A stretch of DNA of 64,000 bases from Ramlibacter tataouinensis TTB310 (GTDB lineage: Bacteria; Pseudomonadota; Gammaproteobacteria; Burkholderiales; Burkholderiaceae_C): assembly GCF_000215705.1 (NCBI RefSeq), contig NC_015677.1:570001-634000 (forward strand). The letters are read 5' to 3'. This document shows, in pieces, positions 1 to 8,902 of this stretch. Below the pieces are notes generated by a model. It did not search any database, had not been told where the DNA came from, and saw only the letters and a list, made by a program, of their open reading frames with translations. A program made the translations under genes and the position numbers. How positions within the stretch are numbered: the first letter of the stretch is position 1; each line of letters opens with the position of its first letter.

Positions 1-1034
<1,034 letters not shown>

Positions 1035-1168
1035 CTATAACTTTGATCCAATGCCGGAGGCATTCCCTCCGGTTGCTGATCAGGGTGTTATGCCAAGTGA
1101 CGCATTCAAATAAGCTGATTTGCTCTATGAATTGGTTGTCTTGACCTAGTCAAGACGACGACAAGTTA

Positions 1169-1284
1169 TGCCTGATGACCATAGCGAGGTGGTCCCACTC
1201 CTTCCCATCCCGAACAGGACAGTGAAACGCCTCTGCGCCGATGATAGTGCGGATTCCCGTGTGAAAGTAGGACATCGTCAGGCT
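1169..1284 (+). rRNA. rrf: 5S ribosomal RNA
   Basis: A complete 5S rRNA of about 116 nt. Its ends pair through gcctga (from 1170) and tcaggc (to 1283). The internal block GGTGGTCCCAC and the AAGTAGGACATCG 3' region are typical of the family. It lies about 135 bp after the 23S end, in the usual 23S-5S order. The spacer holds no tRNA that I can see. Ends are accurate to about 2 nt. Confidence 0.95.
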
Positions 1285-1295
1285 CTTACAGCGGC

Positions 1296-1330
1296 AAAGG
1301 CCCAGCAGAAATGCTGGGCCTTTTGCTTTT
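1296..1330 (+). terminator. Rho-independent terminator of the rRNA operon
   Basis: A perfect inverted repeat, aaaggcccagca / tgctgggccttt, has a 4-nt loop and is followed by ttttgctttt. It sits 11 bp after the 5S rRNA. It lies between the rRNA operon and the convergent acyl-CoA ligase gene, and the A-rich left arm means it could end transcription from both sides. Confidence 0.9.
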
Positions 1331-1352
1331 GGGCAGCTGAATCCCGAGGTGC

Positions 1353-3038
1353 TTATTTCGTGCCCCGCAGCTCGCGCCGCAGGATCTTGCCCACGTTGGT
1401 CTTGGGCAGCTCGTCGCGGAATTCGATGTACTTGGGGATTTTGTAGCCCGTGAAGTTTTCCCGGCAGTACTTCGCCACGTCTTCCTCGGTGAGGATGGGG
1501 TCGTTCTTGACGATGAAAACCTTGATGGCCTCGCCCTGTTTTTCGTCCGGGACGCCGACCACGGCGCATTCGACGACGCCGGGGCAAAGGGAAATGACGT
1601 TCTCGAGCTCGTTGGGGAAGACGTTGAATCCGCTGACCAGGATCATGTCCTTCTTGCGATCGATGATCCTGGTGTAGCCGCGTTCGTCCATCACGCCGAT
1701 GTCGCCGGTGCGCATGAAGCCGTCGGACGTGAAGGCGTTGGCGTTTTCCTGCGGCTGGTTGAAATAGCCCGACATCACGTTCGGACCACGGATGCAGATC
1801 TCGCCCGCTTCGCCCTGGGCCAGGCTGTTGCCCGCGTCGTCCTTGATGGCGATGTCGATGCCCGGCAGCGGGAGCCCTATCGACCCCGAGAACTCCCTGG
1901 TGGTCACCGGATTGTTGGTGCCGATCGCGCAGGTCTCGCTCATGCCCCAGCCTTCCACCATTGCGCAGCCCGTCACACGCTGCCACTGGCGCGCCGTTCC
2001 CTCGGAGGCCGCCATCCCACCAGCCTGCGACACGCACAGGTGAGAAAAGTCCACCGTCCTGAACTGCGGATGCTGAAGCAGCGCATTGAACAAGGTGTTC
2101 ACCGCCGGCAGCAGGTGGAAGGGGCGCTTCTTGAGCACCTCGACGAACTTGCCGATGTCGCGGGGATTCGGGATCAGCGTCATGTGCGATCCCCAGCGGA
2201 TCGCCAGCAAGGACAGCGTCAGCGCGTAGATGTGGTACAGCGGCAGGGCCGCGATGCCATTGGTCCGGCTCACGTCCCCGATGCGCTTGAGCGCCGGCGT
2301 GAACCAGGCTTCGGCCTGCAGGATCGCCGCCACGATGTTGCGATGCGTGAGCACCGCGCCCTTGGACAGCCCGGTCGTGCCGCCGGTGTACTGCAGGAAG
2401 GCCACCGAATCCAGCGTCTGGGCGCAGGGCCGCAGCTGCAAGCGCAGGCCCTGCGCCAGCACCCGTGAAAACGGCGTGACCTGCCGCCCCTCGGACAGCG
2501 GCAGCTTGTAGGCCGGCACCAGCTTGGCCAGGTGCCGGACCGCGAACGTGATCCATCGGCCGTACCAGAAGCCGAGCAGGTCCCCCATGCTCGCCACGAC
2601 CACATGCCGCAGCGGCGTGCGCTGGATCACCTGCTCCAGCGTGTGCGCGAAATTCTCGAGGATGACGATCGCCGTGGCGCCCGAGTCCTTCAGCTGGTGC
2701 TCGAGCTCCCGCGGGGTGTACAAGGGATTGACGTTGACGCAGGTGAAGCCGGCGCGCAGCACGCCCGCCATCGTCACTGGAAACTGCGGGACGTTTGGCA
2801 GCATGATCGCCACCCGCGCGCCGGTCTCCAGCCCCTGGGCCTGCAACCAGGCGCCGATCGCGGCCGACCACTCGTCCAGGGCGCGATAACTCATCCACTG
2901 CTCCAGGCAGACCGAGAACGGACGCGAGGCGTTCTTTTTGAAGGACTCTTCCAGCAGGTGGGTGAACGAGCGGTATTGCTCGGGATGCACCTCGTGCGGC
3001 ACGCCTTCGGGGTAGCTTCTGAGCCAGTATCTGTCCAT
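1353..3038 (-). CDS. fadD: Long-chain-fatty-acid--CoA ligase
   Basis: This 561-aa protein is an adenylate-forming acyl-CoA synthetase, which activates fatty acids to acyl-CoA with ATP for beta-oxidation. The P-loop-like motif YTGGTTGLSKG is at residues 217-227. The later signatures GWGMSET, RTGDIG and DRKKDMI are all present, and the C-terminal PKTNVGK carries the expected catalytic Lys. The length matches FadD (about 560 aa). The start is supported by AAGGAG seven bases upstream. The gene stands alone, convergent with the rRNA operon. Chain-length preference cannot be read from the sequence. Confidence 0.93.
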   Translation of the reverse strand: MDRYWLRSYPEGVPHEVHPEQYRSFTHLLEESFKKNASRPFSVCLEQWMSYRALDEWSAAIGAWLQAQGLETGARVAIMLPNVPQFPVTMAGVLRAGFTCVNVNPLYTPRELEHQLKDSGATAIVILENFAHTLEQVIQRTPLRHVVVASMGDLLGFWYGRWITFAVRHLAKLVPAYKLPLSEGRQVTPFSRVLAQGLRLQLRPCAQTLDSVAFLQYTGGTTGLSKGAVLTHRNIVAAILQAEAWFTPALKRIGDVSRTNGIAALPLYHIYALTLSLLAIRWGSHMTLIPNPRDIGKFVEVLKKRPFHLLPAVNTLFNALLQHPQFRTVDFSHLCVSQAGGMAASEGTARQWQRVTGCAMVEGWGMSETCAIGTNNPVTTREFSGSIGLPLPGIDIAIKDDAGNSLAQGEAGEICIRGPNVMSGYFNQPQENANAFTSDGFMRTGDIGVMDERGYTRIIDRKKDMILVSGFNVFPNELENVISLCPGVVECAVVGVPDEKQGEAIKVFIVKNDPILTEEDVAKYCRENFTGYKIPKYIEFRDELPKTNVGKILRRELRGTK

Positions 3039-3169
3039 TGCGTCTCCTTGCGCGCGATTGTGGGAGCAGAGCCGCCCGCTGCTCAGGGGGCTTGTCCTAG
3101 GATGGACTCCAGCCCGGTCACCGCAGGTGACAAGGTGGCGCCGAGTGGGCGCCGGGCGATACTCGCCTG

Positions 3170-4084
3170 ATGCCCCGGCTCTCGATCCTCGCGCGTCTCC
3201 AGCAGTTCATCGTGGCCGGCCTGGTCCTCGCCGCAACCGGCTGGCTGGCTTGGCAATGGCCCCGTTCGCCTTGGCTAGCGATGCTGGGCGCCTGCGCCAT
3301 CCTGTTCGTGCATGCAGGTTTCCTGGCTGCCGAATTCCTGCTGCTGCGCACCGTGGGCCGTGACGATGCGGTGCCCGTGCCCTCTTCCCGCGAGCTGTTG
3401 CGCGCCTGGTGGTGCGAGACCCGGATCGCCGTGGCGATCTTCGGCTGGCGACAGCCGTTCCGTTGGCGGGACGTGCCCGACCAGCTGCAGGGCCCCGGTG
3501 TGGCAGGCCGGCGCGGCATCGTGTTCATCCATGGTTTCGTGTGCAACCGCGGTTTCTGGCGGCCTTGGCTGGAGCGAGTGCGCGCCGACGGGCGGGCCTT
3601 CGTTGCCGTCAACCTGGAGCCGGTGTTCACTTCCATCGACGACTATGGCCCCATCGTCGAGCGCGCGGTGGCGGCGGTCACGCAAGCCACCGGCCGGCCG
3701 CCGGTGCTGGTGTGCCACAGCATGGGCGGCCTGGTGGCCCGCGCCTGGCTGCGCCACCGCCCGGCGCAGGCGCCGGGGGTCGCCCACGTGGTGACCATCG
3801 GCAGCCCGCACCGCGGCACCTGGCTTGCCCGCCTGAGCCAGGTGGCGAACGGACGCCAGATGCGGCTGGACAGCCCATGGGTCGCTGAACTGGGGCGTGC
3901 AGAGGCTGCACGGGACCGGGTGCCCTTCACCTGCTGGTACTCGCATTGCGACAACATCGTGTTCCCGCCCACCACCGCCACCCTGTCCGGCGCGGACAAC
4001 CGCCTAGTGCACGGTGCGGGCCACGTGGACCTGGCCTTCGTGCCCAGGGTGATGGAGGAGTCGCTTCTCATCGCCCGCGAGTGA
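3170..4084 (+). CDS. Alpha/beta hydrolase, lipase/esterase-like, membrane-anchored
   Basis: The 304-aa protein begins with two hydrophobic segments (about 12-30 and 36-58), which suggests an inner-membrane anchor with the catalytic domain after residue 110. The oxyanion region IVFIHGF is at 117-123 and the nucleophile elbow CHSMGG at 182-187 (Ser184). Asp261 and His285 (GAGHVD) complete a plausible triad. The elbow has Cys where the first Gly of GxSxG is usual. The family resembles bacterial triacylglycerol lipases and esterases. The substrate is unknown. No strong ribosome-binding site precedes the ATG, so the start is less certain than the rest. Confidence 0.8.
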   Translation: MPRLSILARLQQFIVAGLVLAATGWLAWQWPRSPWLAMLGACAILFVHAGFLAAEFLLLRTVGRDDAVPVPSSRELLRAWWCETRIAVAIFGWRQPFRWRDVPDQLQGPGVAGRRGIVFIHGFVCNRGFWRPWLERVRADGRAFVAVNLEPVFTSIDDYGPIVERAVAAVTQATGRPPVLVCHSMGGLVARAWLRHRPAQAPGVAHVVTIGSPHRGTWLARLSQVANGRQMRLDSPWVAELGRAEAARDRVPFTCWYSHCDNIVFPPTTATLSGADNRLVHGAGHVDLAFVPRVMEESLLIARE

Positions 4085-4182
4085 AATACCGCACAGGATT
4101 TGGCGGTTCTACTGCACTGACGCTGCGATGGGTCATTCCTAACCTTGCGCCATCACAAGAGAAGCTTCAGGGAGGGATAGGA

Positions 4183-4812
4183 ATGGACATGGTCTTGGAG
4201 GGCGGCCGCACAGCCGCCATGCGCCCGTGGGAGGGTGGCGAGGAGCTGGCTCAACTGGTGGACGAGCTCGCGCACGGCATGCTGGTCGCCAGCTTGCAAG
4301 GACGGCTGTTGCACGCCAACCAGGCTGCGCTGCAGGAGCTGGCGCGTGGCCGCGTGATCACGGCCCGGCATGGCGCGCTGCAGGCCTGCGGCGCGGACAA
4401 TGGCCGTGTGCTGGCCAACGCGCTTCGCCAGGCGGGCGGGGGCCGCCGCAGCCTGATCACCCTGTCCGGCCCCGACGCCGTGATCACCGTGGCCGTGGTG
4501 CCGCTTCGCCAGCCGCAAACGAGTGAACACTGCAGGGTGGCCCTGGTTTTCGCGCGGGCCAGCGTGTGCGATTCGCTCATGCTGTGCTTCTTTGCCCGCG
4601 GGCATGGGCTGACGCCGACCGAGGAGCTGGTGCTGGGCATCCTGTGCCAGGGGTTTTCCGCGCCGGACATCGCCCGGCAGATGCGGGTGGCCGTCTCCAC
4701 CGTCCGCAGCCACGTGCGAAGCCTGTGCGCCAAGACGCGCTCCAGCGGCGTGCGCGAGCTGGTCAGCCGCGTCGCCGTGCTGCCACCCGTGGCATGCGCG
4801 CCCCTGCACTGA
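4183..4812 (+). CDS. LuxR-type helix-turn-helix transcriptional regulator
   Basis: The protein has 209 aa from an ATG preceded by GGGAGGGA. The C-terminal part (about 138-195) fits a LuxR/GerE DNA-binding domain: LTPTEELVLGILCQG, then SAPDIARQMRVAVSTVRSHV. The N-terminal part (about 18-120) contains GMLVASLQGRLLHANQAA, which looks like a PAS-type sensing fold. No receiver Asp motif is visible, so it is probably a one-component regulator and not a response regulator. It is followed 68 bp later by a Crp-type regulator on the same strand. The signal and targets are unknown. Confidence 0.8.
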   Translation: MDMVLEGGRTAAMRPWEGGEELAQLVDELAHGMLVASLQGRLLHANQAALQELARGRVITARHGALQACGADNGRVLANALRQAGGGRRSLITLSGPDAVITVAVVPLRQPQTSEHCRVALVFARASVCDSLMLCFFARGHGLTPTEELVLGILCQGFSAPDIARQMRVAVSTVRSHVRSLCAKTRSSGVRELVSRVAVLPPVACAPLH

Positions 4813-4880
4813 ACCTCCCGGCGGGCGCGCGGGCGCCGTGCCCTGTCGTGCTAGAGTGTCCTGCGCAGGGAGAACCACGT

Positions 4881-5540
4881 ATGAGCGCGCCGAGCCCGTC
4901 CACGGCCCGCGAGAGGCTGCTGGCCGCGGTCAGCACGCCGCTGCGCGCCCTGGCGTTGCGTGGCCAGCTGCGCAGCTACCGCAAGAACAGCGTCGTCATC
5001 CACGAAGGCGACCCGGGCGAAGCGCTGTTCGTGCTGCTGCACGGCAGCGTCAAGGCTTATGCCACGGACGAGAACGGCCGCGAGATCATCTACGGAACCA
5101 TCCATGCCGGGGGCTACTTCGGCGAGATGTCGCTGGACGGCGGGCCGCGCTCGGCATCCGTCATGACGCTGGAGCCCTGCACATGCGCCGTGGTCCCGTG
5201 CGCCGCCGTGCGCGAGCACCTGACCCAGGAACCTGGATTCGCGCTGGACCTGGTGCTGCAGGTGATCCAGCGGGCCCGCGCCGCCACCGAGACGGCCCGT
5301 CAGATGGCGCTGCTGGACGTGTACGGCCGCGTGGCCGCCACGCTGGAAGGCCAGTGCGGCCCCGCCCGCACCGATGCGCCGGTGCTGCTCGCCCCCATCA
5401 CCCACCAGGGCATCGCCAGCCGGGTCGGCGCGTCGCGCGAGATGGTCAGCCGTTTGCTCAAGGACCTGGAGCGGGGCGGCTATGTCGAACTGGGCGTCAA
5501 GCGCATCATGCTCAAGAAGAAGCTGCCGGCGCGCTGGTAG
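4881..5540 (+). CDS. Crp/Fnr-family transcriptional regulator
   Basis: This 219-aa protein has an N-terminal cyclic-nucleotide-binding fold (about 20-125) and a C-terminal winged helix. The recognition region RVGASREMVSRLLKDLERGG is at 181-200. The phosphate-binding cassette GEMSLDGGPRSAS (81-93) keeps the Glu (82) and Arg-Ser (90-91) used by E. coli CRP to hold cAMP, and no Fnr-type cysteine cluster is seen. I therefore infer a cyclic-nucleotide-responsive protein. Its 3' end overlaps the convergent nucleotidyl cyclase gene by 29 bp, which strengthens that inference. The start has GGGAGAACCACGT upstream. Confidence 0.88.
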   Translation: MSAPSPSTARERLLAAVSTPLRALALRGQLRSYRKNSVVIHEGDPGEALFVLLHGSVKAYATDENGREIIYGTIHAGGYFGEMSLDGGPRSASVMTLEPCTCAVVPCAAVREHLTQEPGFALDLVLQVIQRARAATETARQMALLDVYGRVAATLEGQCGPARTDAPVLLAPITHQGIASRVGASREMVSRLLKDLERGGYVELGVKRIMLKKKLPARW

Positions 5541-6096
5541 CGCTGCCCGGGGCCGAGACGCGGAAAAGGCGGATCGTGTTGCGCACGTGTTTGAGCCAGC
5601 ATTCGCCCAGATCCTCCACATCGGCATGCAAGCCGGCGGTCAGCTGGTCCCGCAGGCCGGCGGACACGAGGAGCTGGTCGATGCCGGCGAGGCCGGCGAT
5701 GCGAGCCGTCAGGTTGACCCCCGAGCCATAGATGTCGAACCTGTCACAGAGGTAATCGGTCACGTGGGCGCCCATGCGCAGGCACAGGTGGTGCGCCGCC
5801 TCCAGCGGCCGGTTGAGGTCCTGGGCCGCCTGCTGGATGCCGAAGGCGGCGCCCACGCATTGCCGCGCATCGCCGAATTCCAGCATCAAGCCGTCCCCCA
5901 GGCTCTTGACGATGCGCCCGCCGTGGACCGGCAGCACCTGCTGCTCGGTCTGCTCCACCAGCCGCCGCCAGCGCCTGACGAACCCGCCCTCGTCCTCCTC
6001 CATCAGCCGGACCGACTCCACCACGTCCATCACCATCAGCACGCCATGACGGCGGGCGAGGGACTCCAGGACGGAGGGAGGTTGGGCGGGCGGCAT
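5512..6096 (-). CDS. Class III adenylate/guanylate cyclase catalytic protein
   Basis: The 194-aa protein is essentially a lone cyclase homology domain, which would form an active homodimer making cAMP or cGMP. The two metal-binding Asp residues (24 and 68), the purine-binding Lys64 in VKSLGDG, Asp121 in FDIYGSGVN, and the transition-state pair Asn128/Arg132 are all present. It looks catalytically competent and soluble, with no sensor domain. It is transcribed toward the Crp-type gene and the two coding regions overlap by 29 bp. Substrate choice (ATP or GTP) is not certain. Confidence 0.86.
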   Translation of the reverse strand: MPPAQPPSVLESLARRHGVLMVMDVVESVRLMEEDEGGFVRRWRRLVEQTEQQVLPVHGGRIVKSLGDGLMLEFGDARQCVGAAFGIQQAAQDLNRPLEAAHHLCLRMGAHVTDYLCDRFDIYGSGVNLTARIAGLAGIDQLLVSAGLRDQLTAGLHADVEDLGECWLKHVRNTIRLFRVSAPGSATSAPAASS

Positions 6097-6107
6097 CGGG
6101 CTTGCAG

Positions 6108-6151
6108 CAAGGCGAAACGCCTCCTCATTGTGGAGGAGGCGTTTCGCCTTG
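6108..6151 (-). terminator. Strong hairpin, likely terminator of hpd-phhA
   Basis: A perfect 19-bp inverted repeat (6108-6126 and 6133-6151) has a 6-nt loop. It lies about 54 bp after the phhA stop and 12 bp before the cyclase start, both on the minus strand. There is no long T tract, so it may act as a Rho-independent terminator with a weak tail or as an mRNA 3'-end stabiliser. Confidence 0.7.
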
Positions 6152-6204
6152 TCTGCCCGATCCGGCCGAGAGCGGCCCGCGGCCGCAATGGCGTTGCCGC
6201 CTGA

Positions 6205-7065
6205 CTACGCCGTGACGGCCTGCACGTCTTCCTCGTGGTCCAGCCGGGCGTCGGCCGCCAACGGCGGCAGGGTCCGCACCCGTTCGTACAGCGGCGTGAA
6301 ATCGGGCGCCGTCTTGTCGAACAGTTCGCGGAAGCTGTCGATCACGAAGTAGGTGGACTGGTAGCTGTCGATCTTGTAGCGGGTGCGCATCACGCGCTCG
6401 ATGTCCAGCGGCAGGCGCTGCGGCTCGCGGCTTTGCACCGCGTGCTGCAGTTCGCCCGGCGAGCTGAGGATGCCGGCGCCGTAGGCGCGCAGGCCGTCCT
6501 TCTGGCGGATCAGGCCGAACTCCACCGTGTACCAGTACAGACGGCTCAGCAGCTCGCAGGCGCCCAGCCCGTGCGCCTTGAGGCCGCCCTGGCCGTAGGC
6601 CTGCACGTGGTCGGCGAACACCGGATCGAACAGCAGCGGCACGTGGCCGAACAGGTCGTGGAAGATGTCCGGTTCGACGATGTAGTCGAACTCGGCCGGC
6701 GTGCGGATCCAGTCGGTCACCGGGAACCGGCGGTTGGCCAGCAGGGTGAAGAATGGCACCTCGGGGATCAGCCCCGGCACGCCGACGACCTCCCAGCGCG
6801 TGGCCTTGTACAGCCGCTCGTTGATCTCCTCGAAGCGCGGGATGCGGTCCTTGATGCCCAGCGACGGCAGGGCGGCGATGAACTCGTCGCAGGCGCGCCC
6901 CGGCAGCAGCGCGGCCTGGCGCTCGTACAGGCGCCGGTAGGTGTCATGGTCCGCGGGCGTGTAGCTGTCGTAGGCCTGGGCGCAGGTGTAGTCGGCGCCG
7001 GCGCGCGCGTAGTCGCCGCGTGGCGGCCGCTCGCTGGCGCCGTAGATCACGGGTTCGACGGCCAT
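6205..7065 (-). CDS. phhA: Phenylalanine 4-monooxygenase
   Basis: The 286-aa iron- and pterin-dependent enzyme hydroxylates L-phenylalanine to L-tyrosine. The iron ligands fit His136 and His141 in DIFHDLFGHVP, and Glu182 in WYTVEFG. The length matches the monomeric bacterial enzymes, which lack the regulatory ACT domain of animals. The start is set by AAGGAGGCAAGC just upstream. It lies 13 bp after hpd and is probably co-transcribed with it. Together they feed phenylalanine toward homogentisate, although the tyrosine aminotransferase and homogentisate genes are not in the window. Confidence 0.95.
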   Translation of the reverse strand: MAVEPVIYGASERPPRGDYARAGADYTCAQAYDSYTPADHDTYRRLYERQAALLPGRACDEFIAALPSLGIKDRIPRFEEINERLYKATRWEVVGVPGLIPEVPFFTLLANRRFPVTDWIRTPAEFDYIVEPDIFHDLFGHVPLLFDPVFADHVQAYGQGGLKAHGLGACELLSRLYWYTVEFGLIRQKDGLRAYGAGILSSPGELQHAVQSREPQRLPLDIERVMRTRYKIDSYQSTYFVIDSFRELFDKTAPDFTPLYERVRTLPPLAADARLDHEEDVQAVTA

Positions 7066-7078
7066 GCTTGCCTCCTTG

Positions 7079-8224
7079 TCAGGCCGGCTGCTTGGCGGGC
7101 AGCACGCCGCGGCGCATCTGGTCCAGCTCCATGGTCTCGAACAGGGCCTTGAAGTTGCCCTCGCCGAAACCCTCGTTGCCCTTGCGCTGGATGAACTCGA
7201 AGAAGATCGGGCCCAGCTGGTTCTCGCTGAAGATCTGCAGCAGCAGCTCGCCCGACTTGCCGTCCACCAGGATGTTGCGCTGCTGCAGGGCCGGGATGTC
7301 CTCCTGCAGGTCGGGGATGCGCCTGGGCAGCAGCTCGTAGTAGGTCTCGCTGGTGTTGAGCAGCTTGATGCCCGCCATCTGCAGCGCGTCCACCGTGTCG
7401 TACAGGTTGGTCGAGCCCATCGCGATGTGCTGGATGCCCTCGCCATGGTACTTGTCCAGGTACTCCTGGATCTGGCCGGCCTTGTCGTTGCCTTCCTCGT
7501 TGATCGGGATGCGGATCTTGCCGCAGGGGCTGGTCATGGCCTTGCTCTTGACGCCGGTGGCCTGGCCCTCGATGTCGAAATAGCGCACCTCGCGGAAGTT
7601 GAACAGCCGCTCGTAGAAGTCGGCCCATTCAGCCATGCGGCCGCGGTGCACGTTGTGGGTGAGGTGGTCGATGTAGGTCAGCCCGAAGCCCGCCGGCTCC
7701 AGCGCGCCGGCACCGCTCACGCCCGGCAGCGGCTCGAAGTCCACGTCGAAGAAGCCTATGTTGCCGATGTCGCCTTCCCTGGCGCCGTTCTTGCCGCGCC
7801 AGCGGTCCACCAGGTAGATCAGGCTGTCGCCGATGCCCTTGATGGCCGGGATGTTCAGCTCGCCCGGGCCGGCCTGGCCGGCATAGCCCCAGGCGCCCAG
7901 GGCCACGGCCCGCTCGTAGGCTGCCTTGGCGTCCTGCACCCGGAAGGCGATGGCGCAGATGCTGGGGCCATGCAGGCGCGCGAAGCGCTGCGCGAAGGAG
8001 TCGGGCTCGGCGTTGACGATGAAGTTGATGCCGCCCTGGCGGTACAGCGTCACGTTCTTGTGGCGGTGCCGGGCGATAGGCTTGAAGCCCATGCGTTCGA
8101 ACAGCTGGCCCATGGCCTGCGGGTCGGGCGCGGCGTACTCGATGAACTCGAAACCGTCGGTGCCCATGGGGTTGTCCCAGGCAGCGGCTTGTCGTATGGC
8201 GGGTTGAGGCAGGGCGGCGTTCAT
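7079..8224 (-). CDS. hpd: 4-hydroxyphenylpyruvate dioxygenase
   Basis: The 381-aa enzyme converts 4-hydroxyphenylpyruvate to homogentisate in tyrosine breakdown. The vicinal-oxygen-chelate iron ligands are visible as His187 (DHLTHNV region), His266 (QHIAM) and Glu343 (FFEFIQRKG). The C-terminal signature NEGFGEGNFKALFE is intact. The start is the ATG giving MNAALPQ, with GGAGACACTCGC upstream. The longer reading frame to 8374 has no ribosome-binding support and would run into the divergent regulator. It is first of two genes with phhA. Confidence 0.95.
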   Translation of the reverse strand: MNAALPQPAIRQAAAWDNPMGTDGFEFIEYAAPDPQAMGQLFERMGFKPIARHRHKNVTLYRQGGINFIVNAEPDSFAQRFARLHGPSICAIAFRVQDAKAAYERAVALGAWGYAGQAGPGELNIPAIKGIGDSLIYLVDRWRGKNGAREGDIGNIGFFDVDFEPLPGVSGAGALEPAGFGLTYIDHLTHNVHRGRMAEWADFYERLFNFREVRYFDIEGQATGVKSKAMTSPCGKIRIPINEEGNDKAGQIQEYLDKYHGEGIQHIAMGSTNLYDTVDALQMAGIKLLNTSETYYELLPRRIPDLQEDIPALQQRNILVDGKSGELLLQIFSENQLGPIFFEFIQRKGNEGFGEGNFKALFETMELDQMRRGVLPAKQPA

Positions 8225-8333
8225 CGCGAGTGTCTCCGAATCAGGCTGGAAGCTTGCACTGTAGGACTGCCGACCTTCAGGTTTTTGCTGTCTTTGCGCC
8301 TGATTGGGCATATAGGAGCAATAATCCTGCGCG

Positions 8334-8816
8334 ATGAACGAAACCGCAGCACTCGACAAGCTCGACCGTGCCATCCTGCGCCGCCTGCAGGCTCATGGCC
8401 GCGAGACCTACGACGTGGTCGGCGAGCAGGTGGGCCTGTCGCCCAGCGCCGTGTTGCGGCGGGTCAAGCGGCTGGAGGAAGCGGGAGTGATCGACCGCTA
8501 CGTGGCCCTGGTGCGGCCCGAAGCCGTGGGCCTGGGCCTGACCGCCTACATCAACGTGCGGCTGGAAAAGCATACCGAGAGCCACAAGCGCAACCCGATG
8601 GACGTGTTCCGCGCCAGCGTGCAGACCTGGCCCGAGGTGGTGGAATGCGCCGCCCTGACCGGCGACATGGACTACCTGCTGCGGGTGGTGGTGCAGGACA
8701 TGGCGCATTACAGCCGCTTCATCATGGACACGCTGCTCAAGCACCCCAGCGTGCAGGATTGCAGGACCAGCTTCGTGCTGGATCGGGTGAAGGCCACCAC
8801 CGCCGTTCCGCTCTAG
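8334..8816 (+). CDS. Lrp/AsnC-family transcriptional regulator
   Basis: The 160-aa protein has an N-terminal winged helix (about 8-60, with LSPSAVLRRVKRLEEAGVI) and a C-terminal RAM/AsnC ligand-binding domain (about 70-150, with GDMDYLLRVVVQDM). It is divergent from hpd across 109 bp. This is the usual place for a local regulator, so I infer that it senses an amino acid, probably phenylalanine or tyrosine, and controls hpd-phhA and itself. A short imperfect dyad lies at about 8314-8327, but I do not call it as a site. Confidence 0.88.
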   Translation: MNETAALDKLDRAILRRLQAHGRETYDVVGEQVGLSPSAVLRRVKRLEEAGVIDRYVALVRPEAVGLGLTAYINVRLEKHTESHKRNPMDVFRASVQTWPEVVECAALTGDMDYLLRVVVQDMAHYSRFIMDTLLKHPSVQDCRTSFVLDRVKATTAVPL

Positions 8817-8826
8817 CCACGGCACT

Positions 8827-8840
8827 AGGTAGTACTACCT
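8827..8840. promoter_or_regulatory. Perfect 14-bp palindrome upstream of GNAT gene
   Basis: AGGTAGTACTACCT is a perfect palindrome with no spacer. It sits 62 bp before the start of the acetyltransferase gene and just after the Lrp-type gene. A perfect 14-mer dyad with a TAGTACTA core is a credible operator for a dimeric regulator. The protein that binds it is unknown. Confidence 0.5.
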
Positions 8841-8902
8841 GATTCACCACACTTGCCGGTTCTTTGGCTTGGCAACCTGGTGGAAACCCTTAAATTGGAG
8901 AC

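Noticed and set aside
1150..2898. Long minus-strand open frame over the fadD gene
   Set aside because: It is a shifted frame of fadD with low-complexity Arg/Gly/Ala composition. The overlapping frame carries all acyl-CoA ligase motifs.
8314..8327. Imperfect dyad AGGA-N6-TCCT upstream of the Lrp-type gene
   Set aside because: The arms are only four bases and do not fit a known Lrp consensus well enough to call a site.
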